This document shows, piece by piece, positions 53,784 through 62,280 of a stretch of 64,000 nucleotides of DNA. The stretch's first letter is position 1. Every line of letters begins with the position of its first letter. Position numbers and translations under genes: made by a program. Location of the stretch: assembly GCA_034933245.1 (NCBI GenBank), contig JAYFNX010000016.1, positions 1 through 64,000 on the forward strand, written 5' to 3'. The stretch comes from Pelethousia sp034933245 (GTDB lineage: Bacteria > Bacillota > Clostridia > Christensenellales > CAG-138). The notes below the pieces were generated by a model. The model was not told the DNA's origin. It saw nothing but the letters and a program-made list of their open reading frames with translations, and did not search any database.

Positions 53784-55007
53784 TTATCCCCTTTCCTCCA
53801 CGCTGTCTATTATAATACGGGCAATGCCGTCCTGCATAATCAAATCCGCGCCCATGCCGCTTTCCAGTTCCCGAATACTGCCGGCATAACCCTTACCAAG
53901 CTTCACCATGGCATAGCCTCTGCCAAGAACGCGAGCCGGATTGATTTCTTCCAGCCGGCCTTTCGCTTGCTCCAGCGCGGCACAGGCTCCTAAAAGCTCC
54001 GTTCGTGCGCCTCCTTGCATGGATATATCCATGCTCCACAGTTCTCGGCGGAGAACATCCAACCGATGCCTGGGGAGCGAAAATGAAGCGGCGTTTGCCA
54101 ACGCATCGATTTCCCGTCGAAGAGCATCTATCCGCCCATGGGGGAGGGTTTGAAGCGCAATTTTGGCTTCTTCTATCTCCTCCCAAAGCCTTTCGTATTC
54201 CGGGATACATAGTTCAGCCGCCGCACTGGGCGTGGGCGCCCGCAAGTCCGCCACAAAATCCGCGATGGAAAAATCGGTCTCATGCCCTACGGCACTTACA
54301 ACGGGAATTTCACAATCGTAAATCGCCCGAGCCACTACGGGCTCATTAAAGGCCCAAAGATCCTCCAGGCTTCCGCCGCCTCTACCCACAACGAGCACGT
54401 CGGCCAGGCGCAAGCGGTTCATTTCCCGAACTCCGTGGGCAATTTCCTCCGCAGCTCCCTCCCCCTGCACCCGCACGGGATACAGGGTAATGTTCATTTT
54501 GGGAAACCTTCGCCGGGCGATCTGAAGAATGTCCTGCATGGCCGCGCCTGTGGGGGAGGTGACCACGCCCATGCATTTTGGCAATAAGGGCAAAGGCTTT
54601 TTATGTTCCGAATCAAAAAGGCCTTCCGCCGCTAACGCATCCTTCATTTCCAGGAAACGGCGGTAAAGCTCCCCTTCTCCCGCCTGTTCCAAAGCGGTAA
54701 CATACAGTTGGTATTGCCCATCTTTCACATATAGGGAAACGCTGCCCCGAACGATCACGCTTTGGCCGTCCTTGGGCAGGGCAGAAAGGGACAAGGTGTT
54801 TTGCCGGAACATCACGCATCGAACCAGGGCGCCTTCATCTTTAATGGAGAAATAAAGATGGCCCGAACTATGCCGCTTAAATCCGCTTATTTCTCCCCGT
54901 ACCCGTACGCCTTGCAGCAGCAAATCCCGCCGGAAAAGGCCGGACACATATTCGTTGAGCTGAGTAACGCTCAAGGTATAGCCGTTGTCACGCTCCATGG
55001 TAGCCAT
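53784..55007 (-). CDS. xseA: Exodeoxyribonuclease VII large subunit
   Basis: Catalytic subunit degrading single-stranded DNA to short oligonucleotides. The 407-residue protein begins with an OB fold (VRVRGEISGFKRHSSGHLYFSIKD). The catalytic domain has GVVTSPTGAAMQDIL, GRGGGSLEDLWAFN and SAVGHETDFSIADFVADLRAPTPSAAAE. Its start lies 20 bases inside folD. Confidence 0.96.
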   Translation of the reverse strand: MATMERDNGYTLSVTQLNEYVSGLFRRDLLLQGVRVRGEISGFKRHSSGHLYFSIKDEGALVRCVMFRQNTLSLSALPKDGQSVIVRGSVSLYVKDGQYQLYVTALEQAGEGELYRRFLEMKDALAAEGLFDSEHKKPLPLLPKCMGVVTSPTGAAMQDILQIARRRFPKMNITLYPVRVQGEGAAEEIAHGVREMNRLRLADVLVVGRGGGSLEDLWAFNEPVVARAIYDCEIPVVSAVGHETDFSIADFVADLRAPTPSAAAELCIPEYERLWEEIEEAKIALQTLPHGRIDALRREIDALANAASFSLPRHRLDVLRRELWSMDISMQGGARTELLGACAALEQAKGRLEEINPARVLGRGYAMVKLGKGYAGSIRELESGMGADLIMQDGIARIIIDSVEERG

Positions 55008-55854
55008 AGGCAGGAATGCTACGCTCCGCCGCTTCCACGGTGTTATCCATCAGCATGATGATGGTCATGGGGCCCACGCCGCCGGGGACCGGGGTTATAT
55101 AGGATGCGATGGAAAGCACGGCTTCATAATCCACATCTCCGTGCCATTTATCGTTTACGCGGCTCTGGCCTACATCGATAACCACTGCCCCTGGTTTTAC
55201 CATATCCGCAGTGATCAGGGCCGCATGGCCAACTGCGCAGATGAGAATGTCCGCCTCTTTTGTGATACGCCCTAAGTCATGGGTATAGGAATGGCAGATG
55301 GTTACGGTGGCATTTTCCCGAAGCATCAGGATAGCCGCCGGTTTCCCCACGATGTTGCTTCGGCCCACCACAACGCACCGTTTTCCCTCAATGGAGGTGC
55401 CTGTGCTTTTTACAAGGGCTACGATTCCCTTTGGCGTGCATGCCAGGAAACCTTCCCGTCCGGTTAAAAGGGCGCCTGCATTTTGGGAATGAAACCCGTC
55501 AACGTCCTTAGCCGGGGACACCCGGGCCAGTACGCGCACGGAATCGATCTGTTCCGGGAGGGGAAGTTGCACGAGGATGCCGTGAACGCTTTCATCCCGG
55601 TTAAGCGAATCGATCAGATCCACCAACCGTTCTTCAGCAAGATCCGCCGCAAACATATATTGCTCCACGGCAATCCCAAGCTCCGACGCCCGTTTGCTTT
55701 TTAGGTTCACATAGACCATGGAGGCAGGGTCGTCCCCCACCAGAATAACCGCCAGCTTCGGAATAATGCCCCGTTGGCGAAGGATTTCTACCCGCTCCCT
55801 GATGCCAGCGCTTATATGCTGGGCCAACGCCTTGCCGTCTATAATCTTTCCCAT
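54988..55854 (-). CDS. folD: Bifunctional methylenetetrahydrofolate dehydrogenase/cyclohydrolase
   Basis: Interconverts methylene-, methenyl- and 10-formyl-tetrahydrofolate. The 288-residue protein has YVNLKSKRASELGI (catalytic Lys), GILVQLPLP, DVDGFHSQNAG, and the Rossmann motif VVGRSNIVGKP. PGGVGPMTIIMLMDNT lies near the C-terminus. It overlaps xseA and adjoins the TsaD-like gene with no gap. Confidence 0.96.
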   Translation of the reverse strand: MGKIIDGKALAQHISAGIRERVEILRQRGIIPKLAVILVGDDPASMVYVNLKSKRASELGIAVEQYMFAADLAEERLVDLIDSLNRDESVHGILVQLPLPEQIDSVRVLARVSPAKDVDGFHSQNAGALLTGREGFLACTPKGIVALVKSTGTSIEGKRCVVVGRSNIVGKPAAILMLRENATVTICHSYTHDLGRITKEADILICAVGHAALITADMVKPGAVVIDVGQSRVNDKWHGDVDYEAVLSIASYITPVPGGVGPMTIIMLMDNTVEAAERSIPAYGYHGA

Positions 55855-56796
55855 TTATTCATCCTTCCCGCTCTTGTCCATTCCCAACAAGGCAACGCCA
55901 ACGGCATTGTCGCTGCTGAGCGCAGGCAACGCAAAAAATAATTGTATGTTTTTATCCGCAAGCCGCTCGCCAAGCATCCGGCGCAACAGGCTGCTGGAAG
56001 CCACGCCCCCTGCCAACAATACCCGAGAAATCCTGGTTTCAGCGGCGGCGCGGAGAATAATCTTAGTAAACGTGCGGGCCATGCAGTCATAAGCGGCTAA
56101 AGCAAGCTCCCCCTCTTGGGCACGGCCAATAAGGGAACGGGCCGCCGTTTCCACACCCGAAAATGAACAAGAAAGGCCGCTCACGCTGGCAGGCAGTTTG
56201 ATGTTGGTTTCTTTAGCACGGCCGGCCAGTTCCTCCATATGTTTGCCGCTGGGAAACGGCAGGCCCATGGCCACGCCTAGCCGGTCCACAAACTGGCCCG
56301 CATGGAGATCCTTGGAGCCCCCAAGCAGGCGGATGGAAAGGCCCTCGCTAATGACGAAAATCTCGGTGGTCCCCCCCGAAAGATGCATGCCCAGAATGGG
56401 CAACTCGTCCATAAGGAATTCGTTTCCCCACAAGGCCGCCCGCACATGGCCCTGCTGATGGGAGGTAAATCGGGGCGTAAGGCCTAAGCTTGCGCCGAGA
56501 ACGCTGGCAGCGGTTTTTCCTGCCAAAAATACGGGCATATAGGAATCCAACTCGGGACGGGGCCGGGTGCTAACGGTTACGCTTCGAATATTGAATCGGT
56601 CCAGCCCGGAAAGCACTTCCGGCACAAGGACGTCCAAATTGCGGGTATGCTGGAAAAGCCCCTCGCTTTGACGGAGGCCCCGCTCCCCCAATTTCACAGA
56701 GAGCATCGTCCGTTTATCATAGACGATGCCCTTTTCATCCACGCAGGCCACGGAGGTAGTGTAGCAACTCGTGTCGATCCCCAGATAAAGACCCAT
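55855..56796 (-). CDS. TsaD/Kae1-like (Gcp family) protein
   Basis: A 313-residue ASKHA-fold protein of the O-sialoglycoprotein endopeptidase (TsaD/Kae1) family. The metal-binding HxxxH is HQQGH near residue 114. The nucleotide motifs HLSGGTTEI and LAGGVASSSLLR, and late SDNAVG, are present. True TsaD makes t6A37 in tRNA with TsaB and TsaE. Neither partner is adjacent, and the sequence is shorter and more divergent than canonical TsaD. It may be a clostridial paralogue. It overlaps the nusB stop by one base. Confidence 0.75.
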   Translation of the reverse strand: MGLYLGIDTSCYTTSVACVDEKGIVYDKRTMLSVKLGERGLRQSEGLFQHTRNLDVLVPEVLSGLDRFNIRSVTVSTRPRPELDSYMPVFLAGKTAASVLGASLGLTPRFTSHQQGHVRAALWGNEFLMDELPILGMHLSGGTTEIFVISEGLSIRLLGGSKDLHAGQFVDRLGVAMGLPFPSGKHMEELAGRAKETNIKLPASVSGLSCSFSGVETAARSLIGRAQEGELALAAYDCMARTFTKIILRAAAETRISRVLLAGGVASSSLLRRMLGERLADKNIQLFFALPALSSDNAVGVALLGMDKSGKDE

Positions 56797-57215
56797 TAGG
56801 ATGGCTCCCCGCCTTCCAGCTTTTTCGCCAGCGTACCCAGCATGCCGTTGATATAGGCGGAGGAACGTTCTCCGCCGAAGGCTTTCGCCAGTTCCACCGC
56901 TTCGTTGATGGACACGCCATAGGGAATATCTTCCCGATAAAGCATTTCATAAATGGCCACCCGAAGGATAGATAAATCCACCCGGGGTATGCGGCCAATT
57001 CGCCATCCAATGGCGATTTCGTCAATCAGCGCGTCAATTTCTTCTTTGTGGGCTTCGATACCGCCGAGAACCTCTTGGGAAAATGTGGTATCCTCGGTGG
57101 TAGGCGTTTCGCAGATGCCGGATTTATCCAACACTGCACCATAGGTATCTTCGCCGCCCAAAAGGCTGGCGAAGGCAAGTTTCATGGCTACCTCACGGGC
57201 CGTTTTTCTACTCAT
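56796..57215 (-). CDS. nusB: Transcription antitermination protein NusB
   Basis: A 139-residue all-helical factor of the rRNA antitermination complex. The N-terminus SRKTAREVAMKLAFASLL and C-terminus PYGVSINEAVELAKAFGGERSSAYINGMLGTLAK are typical. It lies downstream of the Asp23/AmaP cluster, as in other Bacillota. Confidence 0.94.
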   Translation of the reverse strand: MSRKTAREVAMKLAFASLLGGEDTYGAVLDKSGICETPTTEDTTFSQEVLGGIEAHKEEIDALIDEIAIGWRIGRIPRVDLSILRVAIYEMLYREDIPYGVSINEAVELAKAFGGERSSAYINGMLGTLAKKLEGGEPS

Positions 57216-57234
57216 GCTCTCCTAGTCTCCATCC

Positions 57235-57450
57235 TCATCTTCCAAATAGTTGGGAGAAAAATTCAGCCACCCGGTGTCGGCCGCCTTCATCCAGCAGCGT
57301 GCCCAAATAATAGCACACAGCCACTACGGCTGATAGTAAAAGGGTGCGCCAAAAGTTGATGGTAAATACTAGAATGCAGAAAAGCACCCCTCCTGCCACG
57401 CCCAGGATGCGCCATTTATATTGTTTGCAAAATGCCATAAATTCTTCCAT
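57235..57450 (-). CDS. DUF2273 small membrane protein
   Basis: A 71-residue protein with two hydrophobic helices (ILGVAGGVLFCILVFTINFW and TLLLSAVVAVCYYLGTLL) and the GTLLDEG end typical of DUF2273. Such genes accompany asp23 and amaP. I chose ATG 57450 (MEEFMAF), after an AAAAGG site. The function is unknown; envelope-stress association is inferred from neighbours. Confidence 0.8.
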   Translation of the reverse strand: MEEFMAFCKQYKWRILGVAGGVLFCILVFTINFWRTLLLSAVVAVCYYLGTLLDEGGRHRVAEFFSQLFGR

Positions 57451-57472
57451 GTCTTTTGCCTTTTCGCCTCTT

Positions 57473-58051
57473 TTATCTTTGCTGTAGCTGTTGGGTAGGC
57501 GCACACACGACCATAATGCTTATATCATTCACCGTGATGCCTGTCAATCCCTCAATGTATTCCTTTAGGGATTTTTGCAACTCCGCCGTAACCTCGGGCA
57601 CGTTGGCTTCGCTGAGCAGTACCAGCTTAAGGCTTATGGCCACGCCGCTTTCCCGCGTGCTGACAGCACTGGTCACTTCCCGCACCTTGCTGTTGGCCCT
57701 ACAATGGCGCTGCACCATGCTATCAATGGCGGCCAAGGTGATCTGGATGGTTCCATAGTCACCCGAATTGATGGTTGTAGCCGTGGCGGCAGGGGCCTTT
57801 TCAGCCTTGCCCCGTCTGCTGTTAAACCCAACGATGAGCCTAAAGGAAACAAGAAATACCACTAGCCCGGCTGCGCCTAAAATAAGGCGGAAGTTCAGAT
57901 TACCAACTTGGGCGGCATAGCCGTCCACCATGGCGCGAGCAACCTCCAAGGAGAAAATGCCGACGGACAAAAGCAAAAGCGCCACACCTGCCGCCATACC
58001 CACAAGGGAGCAGATCACCAGCAAGAACCTATCAAAATAGCTCGGTTTCAT
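57473..58051 (-). CDS. amaP: Alkaline shock response membrane anchor AmaP
   Basis: A 192-residue protein with two N-terminal membrane helices and a C-terminal Asp23-like domain (YIEGLTGITVNDISIMV). In Staphylococcus, AmaP anchors Asp23 to the membrane. I chose ATG 58051 (MKPSYFDRFLLVICSL); the frame extends further upstream without membrane-protein character. The asp23 gene lies just upstream. Confidence 0.85.
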   Translation of the reverse strand: MKPSYFDRFLLVICSLVGMAAGVALLLLSVGIFSLEVARAMVDGYAAQVGNLNFRLILGAAGLVVFLVSFRLIVGFNSRRGKAEKAPAATATTINSGDYGTIQITLAAIDSMVQRHCRANSKVREVTSAVSTRESGVAISLKLVLLSEANVPEVTAELQKSLKEYIEGLTGITVNDISIMVVCAPTQQLQQR

Positions 58052-58180
58052 AAAGATGCAATCATACCTTTCTTTTGAATTGGCATACGCCCATGCCGTA
58101 AACACGGCAAACGGCGACCAGGCCTTACCCGATCGCCTTCTCGGCGTCCGCACCCACAGAGGGGCGGATATGCTGGTTCG

Positions 58181-58609
58181 CTATGCCTCGGTCTTTTCTT
58201 CCCCGGAGACGGGTTCCGAAGGCTTGGATTCCCCTTTATCAAAACTAATGGATTGTACGGAAACGTTGATGGCGGCAACGCTCAGCCCCGTCATAGTTTC
58301 AATGGTGGTCTTCACCTTTTTCTGGATATTTTGGCAAACCTCATGGATCTTATAGCCATATTTAACGACCACGCTGATGTCAATGGTGGCGGTTTCCTCA
58401 GCAATGTCCACTTTTATGCCTTTTGTTAGGCTCTTTTTGCCTCCCAGCATGCCGGTAATGCCTTCTACCACGGAGCCACTCAAACTTGCCACGCCTTCCA
58501 CCTCGCTGGCAGCGAGGTTGGCGATGGTGGCAACCACATCCGGCGCAAAAACGATCTTGCCGCCTTCGATCGCCTTCACATCTGTGCTTATGGATTTATC
58601 AGATGCCAT
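58181..58609 (-). CDS. Asp23/Gls24 family envelope stress protein
   Basis: A 142-residue member of the Asp23/Gls24 (DUF322) family, homologous to YqhY/YloU. IVFAPDVVATIANLAASEVEGVASLSG and VVVKYGYKIHEVCQNIQKKVKTTIETMTGL are diagnostic. ATG 58609 has the GGAGG site at seven bases; an ATG two codons upstream is too close to it. The acidic C-terminal tail is low complexity. Confidence 0.92.
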   Translation of the reverse strand: MASDKSISTDVKAIEGGKIVFAPDVVATIANLAASEVEGVASLSGSVVEGITGMLGGKKSLTKGIKVDIAEETATIDISVVVKYGYKIHEVCQNIQKKVKTTIETMTGLSVAAINVSVQSISFDKGESKPSEPVSGEEKTEA

Positions 58610-58647
58610 GTACATGCCTCCTTGCGTTGTTTTTGTATGATAGGCAT

Positions 58648-58675
58648 ATTATATCAGATTTTTCCACGTCTGCAA
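58648..58675 (-). promoter_or_regulatory. Promoter of the asp23-amaP-DUF2273-nusB operon
   Basis: TTGCAG (58670-58675), a 16-bp spacer and TATAAT (58648-58653) on the minus strand, 39 bp before the start. It separates this vegetative operon from spoIIIAH. Confidence 0.6.
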
Positions 58676-58721
58676 ACCAAATTGCCCCGGTTGTAACTTT
58701 ATTTTCACTTTGGTCATCTTT

Positions 58722-59249
58722 TTATCCATTTTCATTCATGATCTTAATATTATCCGCCCCTTCCCCGGTTTCCCGCTTGACAATATCGAGAATCTGTGCC
58801 ACCTTTTCCTGGGTAAGTTCCTCGCAATCCACCACCACATTTACAGAGCCTTTGTGAAATGTAACGGCTGCATCGGAAAAGCCTTTGGCTTTGAGCAAGC
58901 TTTCAACGGTAAACTCCGTTTCCATATTTTCCACCAGCGCCAGCTTTTGTGTTTGGGCGTCCGATAGGGTTTCCGCATCGCTTGCGGAAGCTGCGATCAC
59001 CTCATCCAAATATTGGATTTCCGTCGTGCGCACCGCGTCCCGCTCATTCCGGAAGGATTCAAAATAATTCGTGCCCGCGTCCTGCTCTATTGCCGTCTCT
59101 GCCGTTTCTTTGCTGTTTTCTCCCCAAACAGCCTCCTCCACCGCGCCGGTTTCCGTTCCTTTGTTCAGGCGAATATTTACATAAATCGCCCCGGCCAGCA
59201 TTAAGGCAACCACCATCAGCACCGCATATTTTTTTAAAAACGCTCCCAT
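58722..59249 (-). CDS. spoIIIAH: Stage III sporulation protein AH
   Basis: Mother-cell membrane protein that pairs with forespore SpoIIQ in the feeding-tube/ratchet complex. The 175-residue protein has one N-terminal helix (YAVLMVVALMLAGAIYVN). The periplasmic domain contains YFESFRNERDAVRTTEIQYLDEVI and VVDCEELTQEKVAQILDIV, typical of SpoIIIAH and the YscJ/FliF-like ring fold. It is the last gene of the spoIIIA operon. Confidence 0.93.
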   Translation of the reverse strand: MGAFLKKYAVLMVVALMLAGAIYVNIRLNKGTETGAVEEAVWGENSKETAETAIEQDAGTNYFESFRNERDAVRTTEIQYLDEVIAASASDAETLSDAQTQKLALVENMETEFTVESLLKAKGFSDAAVTFHKGSVNVVVDCEELTQEKVAQILDIVKRETGEGADNIKIMNENG

Positions 59250-59261
59250 TTTTCAACCCCC

Positions 59262-59843
59262 TTATTCAGATTCCGTCCGGCTCATTTCAAAAACTTCTAT
59301 GCAATCTATATCCACGCCCAGCACCGTCTGCACGGCGGCCTGCAGCTTGAGCTTCACGGCAATGTCCGCCGCGCCCTCCGCTATGACGATCACGCCCCGC
59401 ACGGCGGGCGCTTTTTCGGTGATTACCAACGCCTCATCCTGCAAGGTGGCAGGCCGTGAGGATTCCGTACGGTTTTCGTTAAGCGTGGTTCCGTCCTCGG
59501 CGGTGCTTTCGGAAGTGCTGCTCTGCACATCCGTGCTCATGGCGGGAACAATCTGCGTTCCCGTATCATAGGTAATCATCACGCGGACTTTACCCGCGCC
59601 CCGAATACAGGAAAGGGTTTCCGCAAGCCTATCTTCCACTGCCGTTTCGGCGGGCGCCTGGGAAGCTGCCTCTTGCAGCCCTGCTTCCGCTCCCCCTTCC
59701 TGGTTCTTTCCGCAGGAAGCCGTATAGAGAAAAATCCCCAGGATTGCCAAAAGCGCATACACAAGAAGTTCAATCCGCTTATCCGCCTTCATCAGGGCGG
59801 CCAAACGCTTAAGGGGTTCGGTAATCGCCTTCAAATCAATCAT
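59262..59843 (-). CDS. spoIIIAG: Stage III sporulation protein AG
   Basis: Ring-forming component of the mother-cell-to-forespore channel. The 193-residue protein has one helix (IELLVYALLAILGIFLYTAS) and a ring-building domain with VRVMITYDTGTQ, APAVRGVIVIAEGA and KLKLQAAVQTVLGVDIDCIEVFEM. I chose ATG 59843, after GGAGG and overlapping the spoIIIAF stop. The longer open frame is spurious. Confidence 0.92.
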   Translation of the reverse strand: MIDLKAITEPLKRLAALMKADKRIELLVYALLAILGIFLYTASCGKNQEGGAEAGLQEAASQAPAETAVEDRLAETLSCIRGAGKVRVMITYDTGTQIVPAMSTDVQSSTSESTAEDGTTLNENRTESSRPATLQDEALVITEKAPAVRGVIVIAEGAADIAVKLKLQAAVQTVLGVDIDCIEVFEMSRTESE

Positions 59844-60016
59844 AGCACCTCCTGCCAGGTGGAAAGCACGACCTCCGCCACCATCCAGAACATAATAAGA
59901 TCCATAGCCCGCCCGGCGCTGCGTTTCATACTGCCGGATGGTAGCAGGAACGCCAATACGCACCGGAGAACTGCAATCACGCTCAATTTCAAAACCAGCC
60001 CATATAGTAAAGCCAT
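59840..60016 (-). CDS. spoIIIAF: Minimal SpoIIIAF: membrane segment only
   Basis: A 58-residue frame fills the gap where spoIIIAF is expected, four bases after the spoIIIAE stop and overlapping spoIIIAG by ATGA. It reads as two short hydrophobic helices with the motif FLLPSGSMKRSAGRAMDLI between them. This resembles the N-terminal membrane part of SpoIIIAF (LLPSG-MKKY-). The roughly 130-residue soluble ring domain of ordinary SpoIIIAF is absent. No frameshifted remnant fits, because spoIIIAG starts at once. I call it a reduced spoIIIAF; an unrelated small protein is possible. Confidence 0.7.
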   Translation of the reverse strand: MALLYGLVLKLSVIAVLRCVLAFLLPSGSMKRSAGRAMDLIMFWMVAEVVLSTWQEVL

Positions 60017-60020
60017 CGTC

Positions 60021-61169
60021 TTAGACTCCGCCCAAAGCCATCACCAGGCCCATGGTCAGCACATACATGAGGGCAACCGCCGCTACGCATGCGAACATAT
60101 AGCGGCAAATATCCGCCAAATCGTTGAGCATTTTAGGCATTCTTTCATCGGAAATCTGGGCGCACAGGGCGGCAGTGATTCGAAAAGCCAGGTTCATTCC
60201 CGCCAGCCGAAGCAACGGTGTTAGGACTGTGCCCAAAGCGATGAGGACAGCTCCCACGCCCGCCGCATTTTTAATGAGCAAGGTGCAGCCCCGCACGCTG
60301 TCCAGGCTGCCCGCCACCACGCCTCCCACCAAGGGAAGAGATTTATCCAGCGCGTATTTCATGGTGCGAAAGCTAATGCTGTCCACCCCGCCCACGCTCA
60401 TGCCCCGCAGGGCCATGCTTCCCAAAAAAACCGTGGTGATTCCTCCTATCATCCATTTGGAAAAGGATTTGATCGTAGCAGCGATATGTTCCATCTGCTT
60501 ACGGCCTGTCAGCCCGCCCACAATATGCAGCACCCCGGCGCTCATGACGGCGGGCAACAGAACGCTCTGCACAGTTTTGGCCACCGTGCCGCTCAAAAAT
60601 ATAAAAAGCGGCTGTGCCATTCCGGCGGATGCTGTGGCGCCCACCGCCGCCAGCAGCGTAACCAGCAGGGGAGAAAGCGCCTCCAACAATTTGCATATAT
60701 CCTCCACCGCTCCCGCGGCTAAGGATAACTGCGCGGCCATCACGCCGCTTAGGGCCGCCACGCAAACCCCATAGCACAGGAATGTGGCAATCTCCTTTAT
60801 ATTTCCTTGCCCTTCTCCCAGCATCACATCCAATAACCCGATTAAAAGGGCCACGCCAATGATGGTCCCCAGGCTGCCGATGCCTTGCCGTATCGCCGAT
60901 ATGGCCGCTTCCCAAAGGCCTTTAAGCAAGCCTTCTCCCAAATTCCCTTCCCCCAAGGCATAGCTGGAAATCAGCTCGTGTGCGCTCTCATATCCCCAAA
61001 GCGAACGTACATCCACGGGCAGGCTTCCATAGCTCTCTTGCCAGGCGCTTAAATCGTATTGCCCTAAGGTGGAGCGTACGGCATCAACCAATTCGTCTTC
61101 CAGGGCATACGCCGAGGCGGGGCGAAAAACGGCGAGGATAAAAATTATGAAAACGAAAATCCGTTTCAT
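60021..61169 (-). CDS. spoIIIAE: Stage III sporulation protein AE
   Basis: Polytopic mother-cell membrane protein of the SpoIIIA-SpoIIQ channel. The 382-residue protein has a signal-like N-terminus (KRIFVFIIFILAVFRPASAYA), several membrane helices, and the family stretch SFSKWMIGGITTVFLGSMALRGMSVGGVDSISFRTMKYALDKSLP. I chose ATG 61169, overlapping the spoIIIAD stop by four bases. Confidence 0.95.
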   Translation of the reverse strand: MKRIFVFIIFILAVFRPASAYALEDELVDAVRSTLGQYDLSAWQESYGSLPVDVRSLWGYESAHELISSYALGEGNLGEGLLKGLWEAAISAIRQGIGSLGTIIGVALLIGLLDVMLGEGQGNIKEIATFLCYGVCVAALSGVMAAQLSLAAGAVEDICKLLEALSPLLVTLLAAVGATASAGMAQPLFIFLSGTVAKTVQSVLLPAVMSAGVLHIVGGLTGRKQMEHIAATIKSFSKWMIGGITTVFLGSMALRGMSVGGVDSISFRTMKYALDKSLPLVGGVVAGSLDSVRGCTLLIKNAAGVGAVLIALGTVLTPLLRLAGMNLAFRITAALCAQISDERMPKMLNDLADICRYMFACVAAVALMYVLTMGLVMALGGV

Positions 61170-61558
61170 GGTTTTTGTAGCAAGCCTGTCAAAAGGCTCA
61201 GCACGGCCATAAGCGCGGGCAGGGCCACCGCAACGATGAGCACCCGGCCCGCCAACTCCACCTTGGAAGCCACGGCCCCTTCCCCGGCATCCCGACATGC
61301 TTCTGCGGCAAATTGAACGACATATGCAATGCCAATGACTTTGAATACCAGCTTGAGCTGGTTCGCCCCCAATCCAAAGCGAGCGGCTATGCCGTCTACG
61401 GCCTGGCGGATTGCGGCGATGTCCGAAAGGGCGTAGGTCAGGATAAAAAGGCAGGCGACCACGCTAAGCTGCAAGGCCATCTCGGGCCGGTAGGCCCGAA
61501 GCACCACCACCGCCGACACAGCGAGCAACGCAATTCCTACCAGCTTAAAGACCGTCAT
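61166..61558 (-). CDS. spoIIIAD: Stage III sporulation protein AD
   Basis: A 130-residue, four-helix membrane protein related to SpoIIIAC. LKLVFKVIGIAYVVQFAAEACRDAGEGAVASKVELAGRVLI is the family signature. It is tightly packed between spoIIIAC (2-bp gap) and spoIIIAE. Confidence 0.94.
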   Translation of the reverse strand: MTVFKLVGIALLAVSAVVVLRAYRPEMALQLSVVACLFILTYALSDIAAIRQAVDGIAARFGLGANQLKLVFKVIGIAYVVQFAAEACRDAGEGAVASKVELAGRVLIVAVALPALMAVLSLLTGLLQKP

Positions 61559-61560
61559 AG

Positions 61561-61758
61561 CTAGTATAAGCCGAAGATCCGCTTCACCTCATTGAAGAGG
61601 GAGCCGATCTCGCCCACCACCATGCTCAACACGAGAATAAGCCCCATGAGGGCTGCCAGCATGGCGATATCATCCCGGCCCGTCTGCTTGAGCAATTGGC
61701 AAATTACAGCTACCAGCATGCCGATTCCCGCAATTTTCAGAATGATGTCAATTCCCAT
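61561..61758 (-). CDS. spoIIIAC: Stage III sporulation protein AC
   Basis: A 65-residue two-helix membrane protein (MGIDIILKIAGIGMLVAVICQLLKQTGRDDIAM), characteristic of SpoIIIAC. It belongs to the specialised-secretion-like SpoIIIA complex. Confidence 0.94.
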   Translation of the reverse strand: MGIDIILKIAGIGMLVAVICQLLKQTGRDDIAMLAALMGLILVLSMVVGEIGSLFNEVKRIFGLY

Positions 61759-61779
61759 CGTACCGTACCTTAATCCTTT

Positions 61780-62280
61780 TCATATGATGAAGATGGCAGC
61801 CGCCAAACCAAAAAGCAGGCCCAGTGTGCCATAGAGACTTCCCTTCTTCGTCTGCTCTTCCCGGAGGATATCCCGCCGCCTTGCCGTTTCCCGAAGGATG
61901 TGGGCGGATGCTTGTTTGCGCCCTGCTCCATCCGGCGAGGCCAATGCATCTCCCAGGCCTTGCAGCAACGTTCTATCTTCCGCCAGCAGTCCGTAGGGCG
62001 GGCTTTTCACCAAGGCCGCACGCCAAGCTTCCTCCGCTCCTTTTTCCGCCAGATCCGCCCCAAAAGCAGTCCAAAATCCTGTGAGAATGGTTTTTTTCTC
62101 TCCCATGGCCGCTGCCAGGCGGCTTAAAGGCAACGCTTCGTAATCCATGCGAAGCAGGAGCCGGGAGGTTTCTTCCACGAAAGCGGAAAGGGAAGCGGTT
62201 CGTGCGGAAAGGGCGTATGCCTTTGCGTAGCCCAGGAAAACGGAAAGGGCCACCAAGCCAAGCGCCAAAAAAAGCCTCAT
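61780..62280 (-). CDS. spoIIIAB: Stage III sporulation protein AB
   Basis: A 166-residue protein with hydrophobic helices at both ends and a helical middle, topologically like type II/IV secretion platform proteins (GspF-like). The C-terminal KKGSLYGTLGLLFGLAAAIFII is typical. It overlaps spoIIIAA by four bases. Confidence 0.92.
   Translation of the reverse strand: MRLFLALGLVALSVFLGYAKAYALSARTASLSAFVEETSRLLLRMDYEALPLSRLAAAMGEKKTILTGFWTAFGADLAEKGAEEAWRAALVKSPPYGLLAEDRTLLQGLGDALASPDGAGRKQASAHILRETARRRDILREEQTKKGSLYGTLGLLFGLAAAIFII

Noticed and set aside
58052..58180. Gap between asp23 and amaP as an extra small gene or riboswitch
   Set aside because: The open frame upstream of amaP lacks a start with a ribosome site, and no known RNA motif or T-tract was seen.
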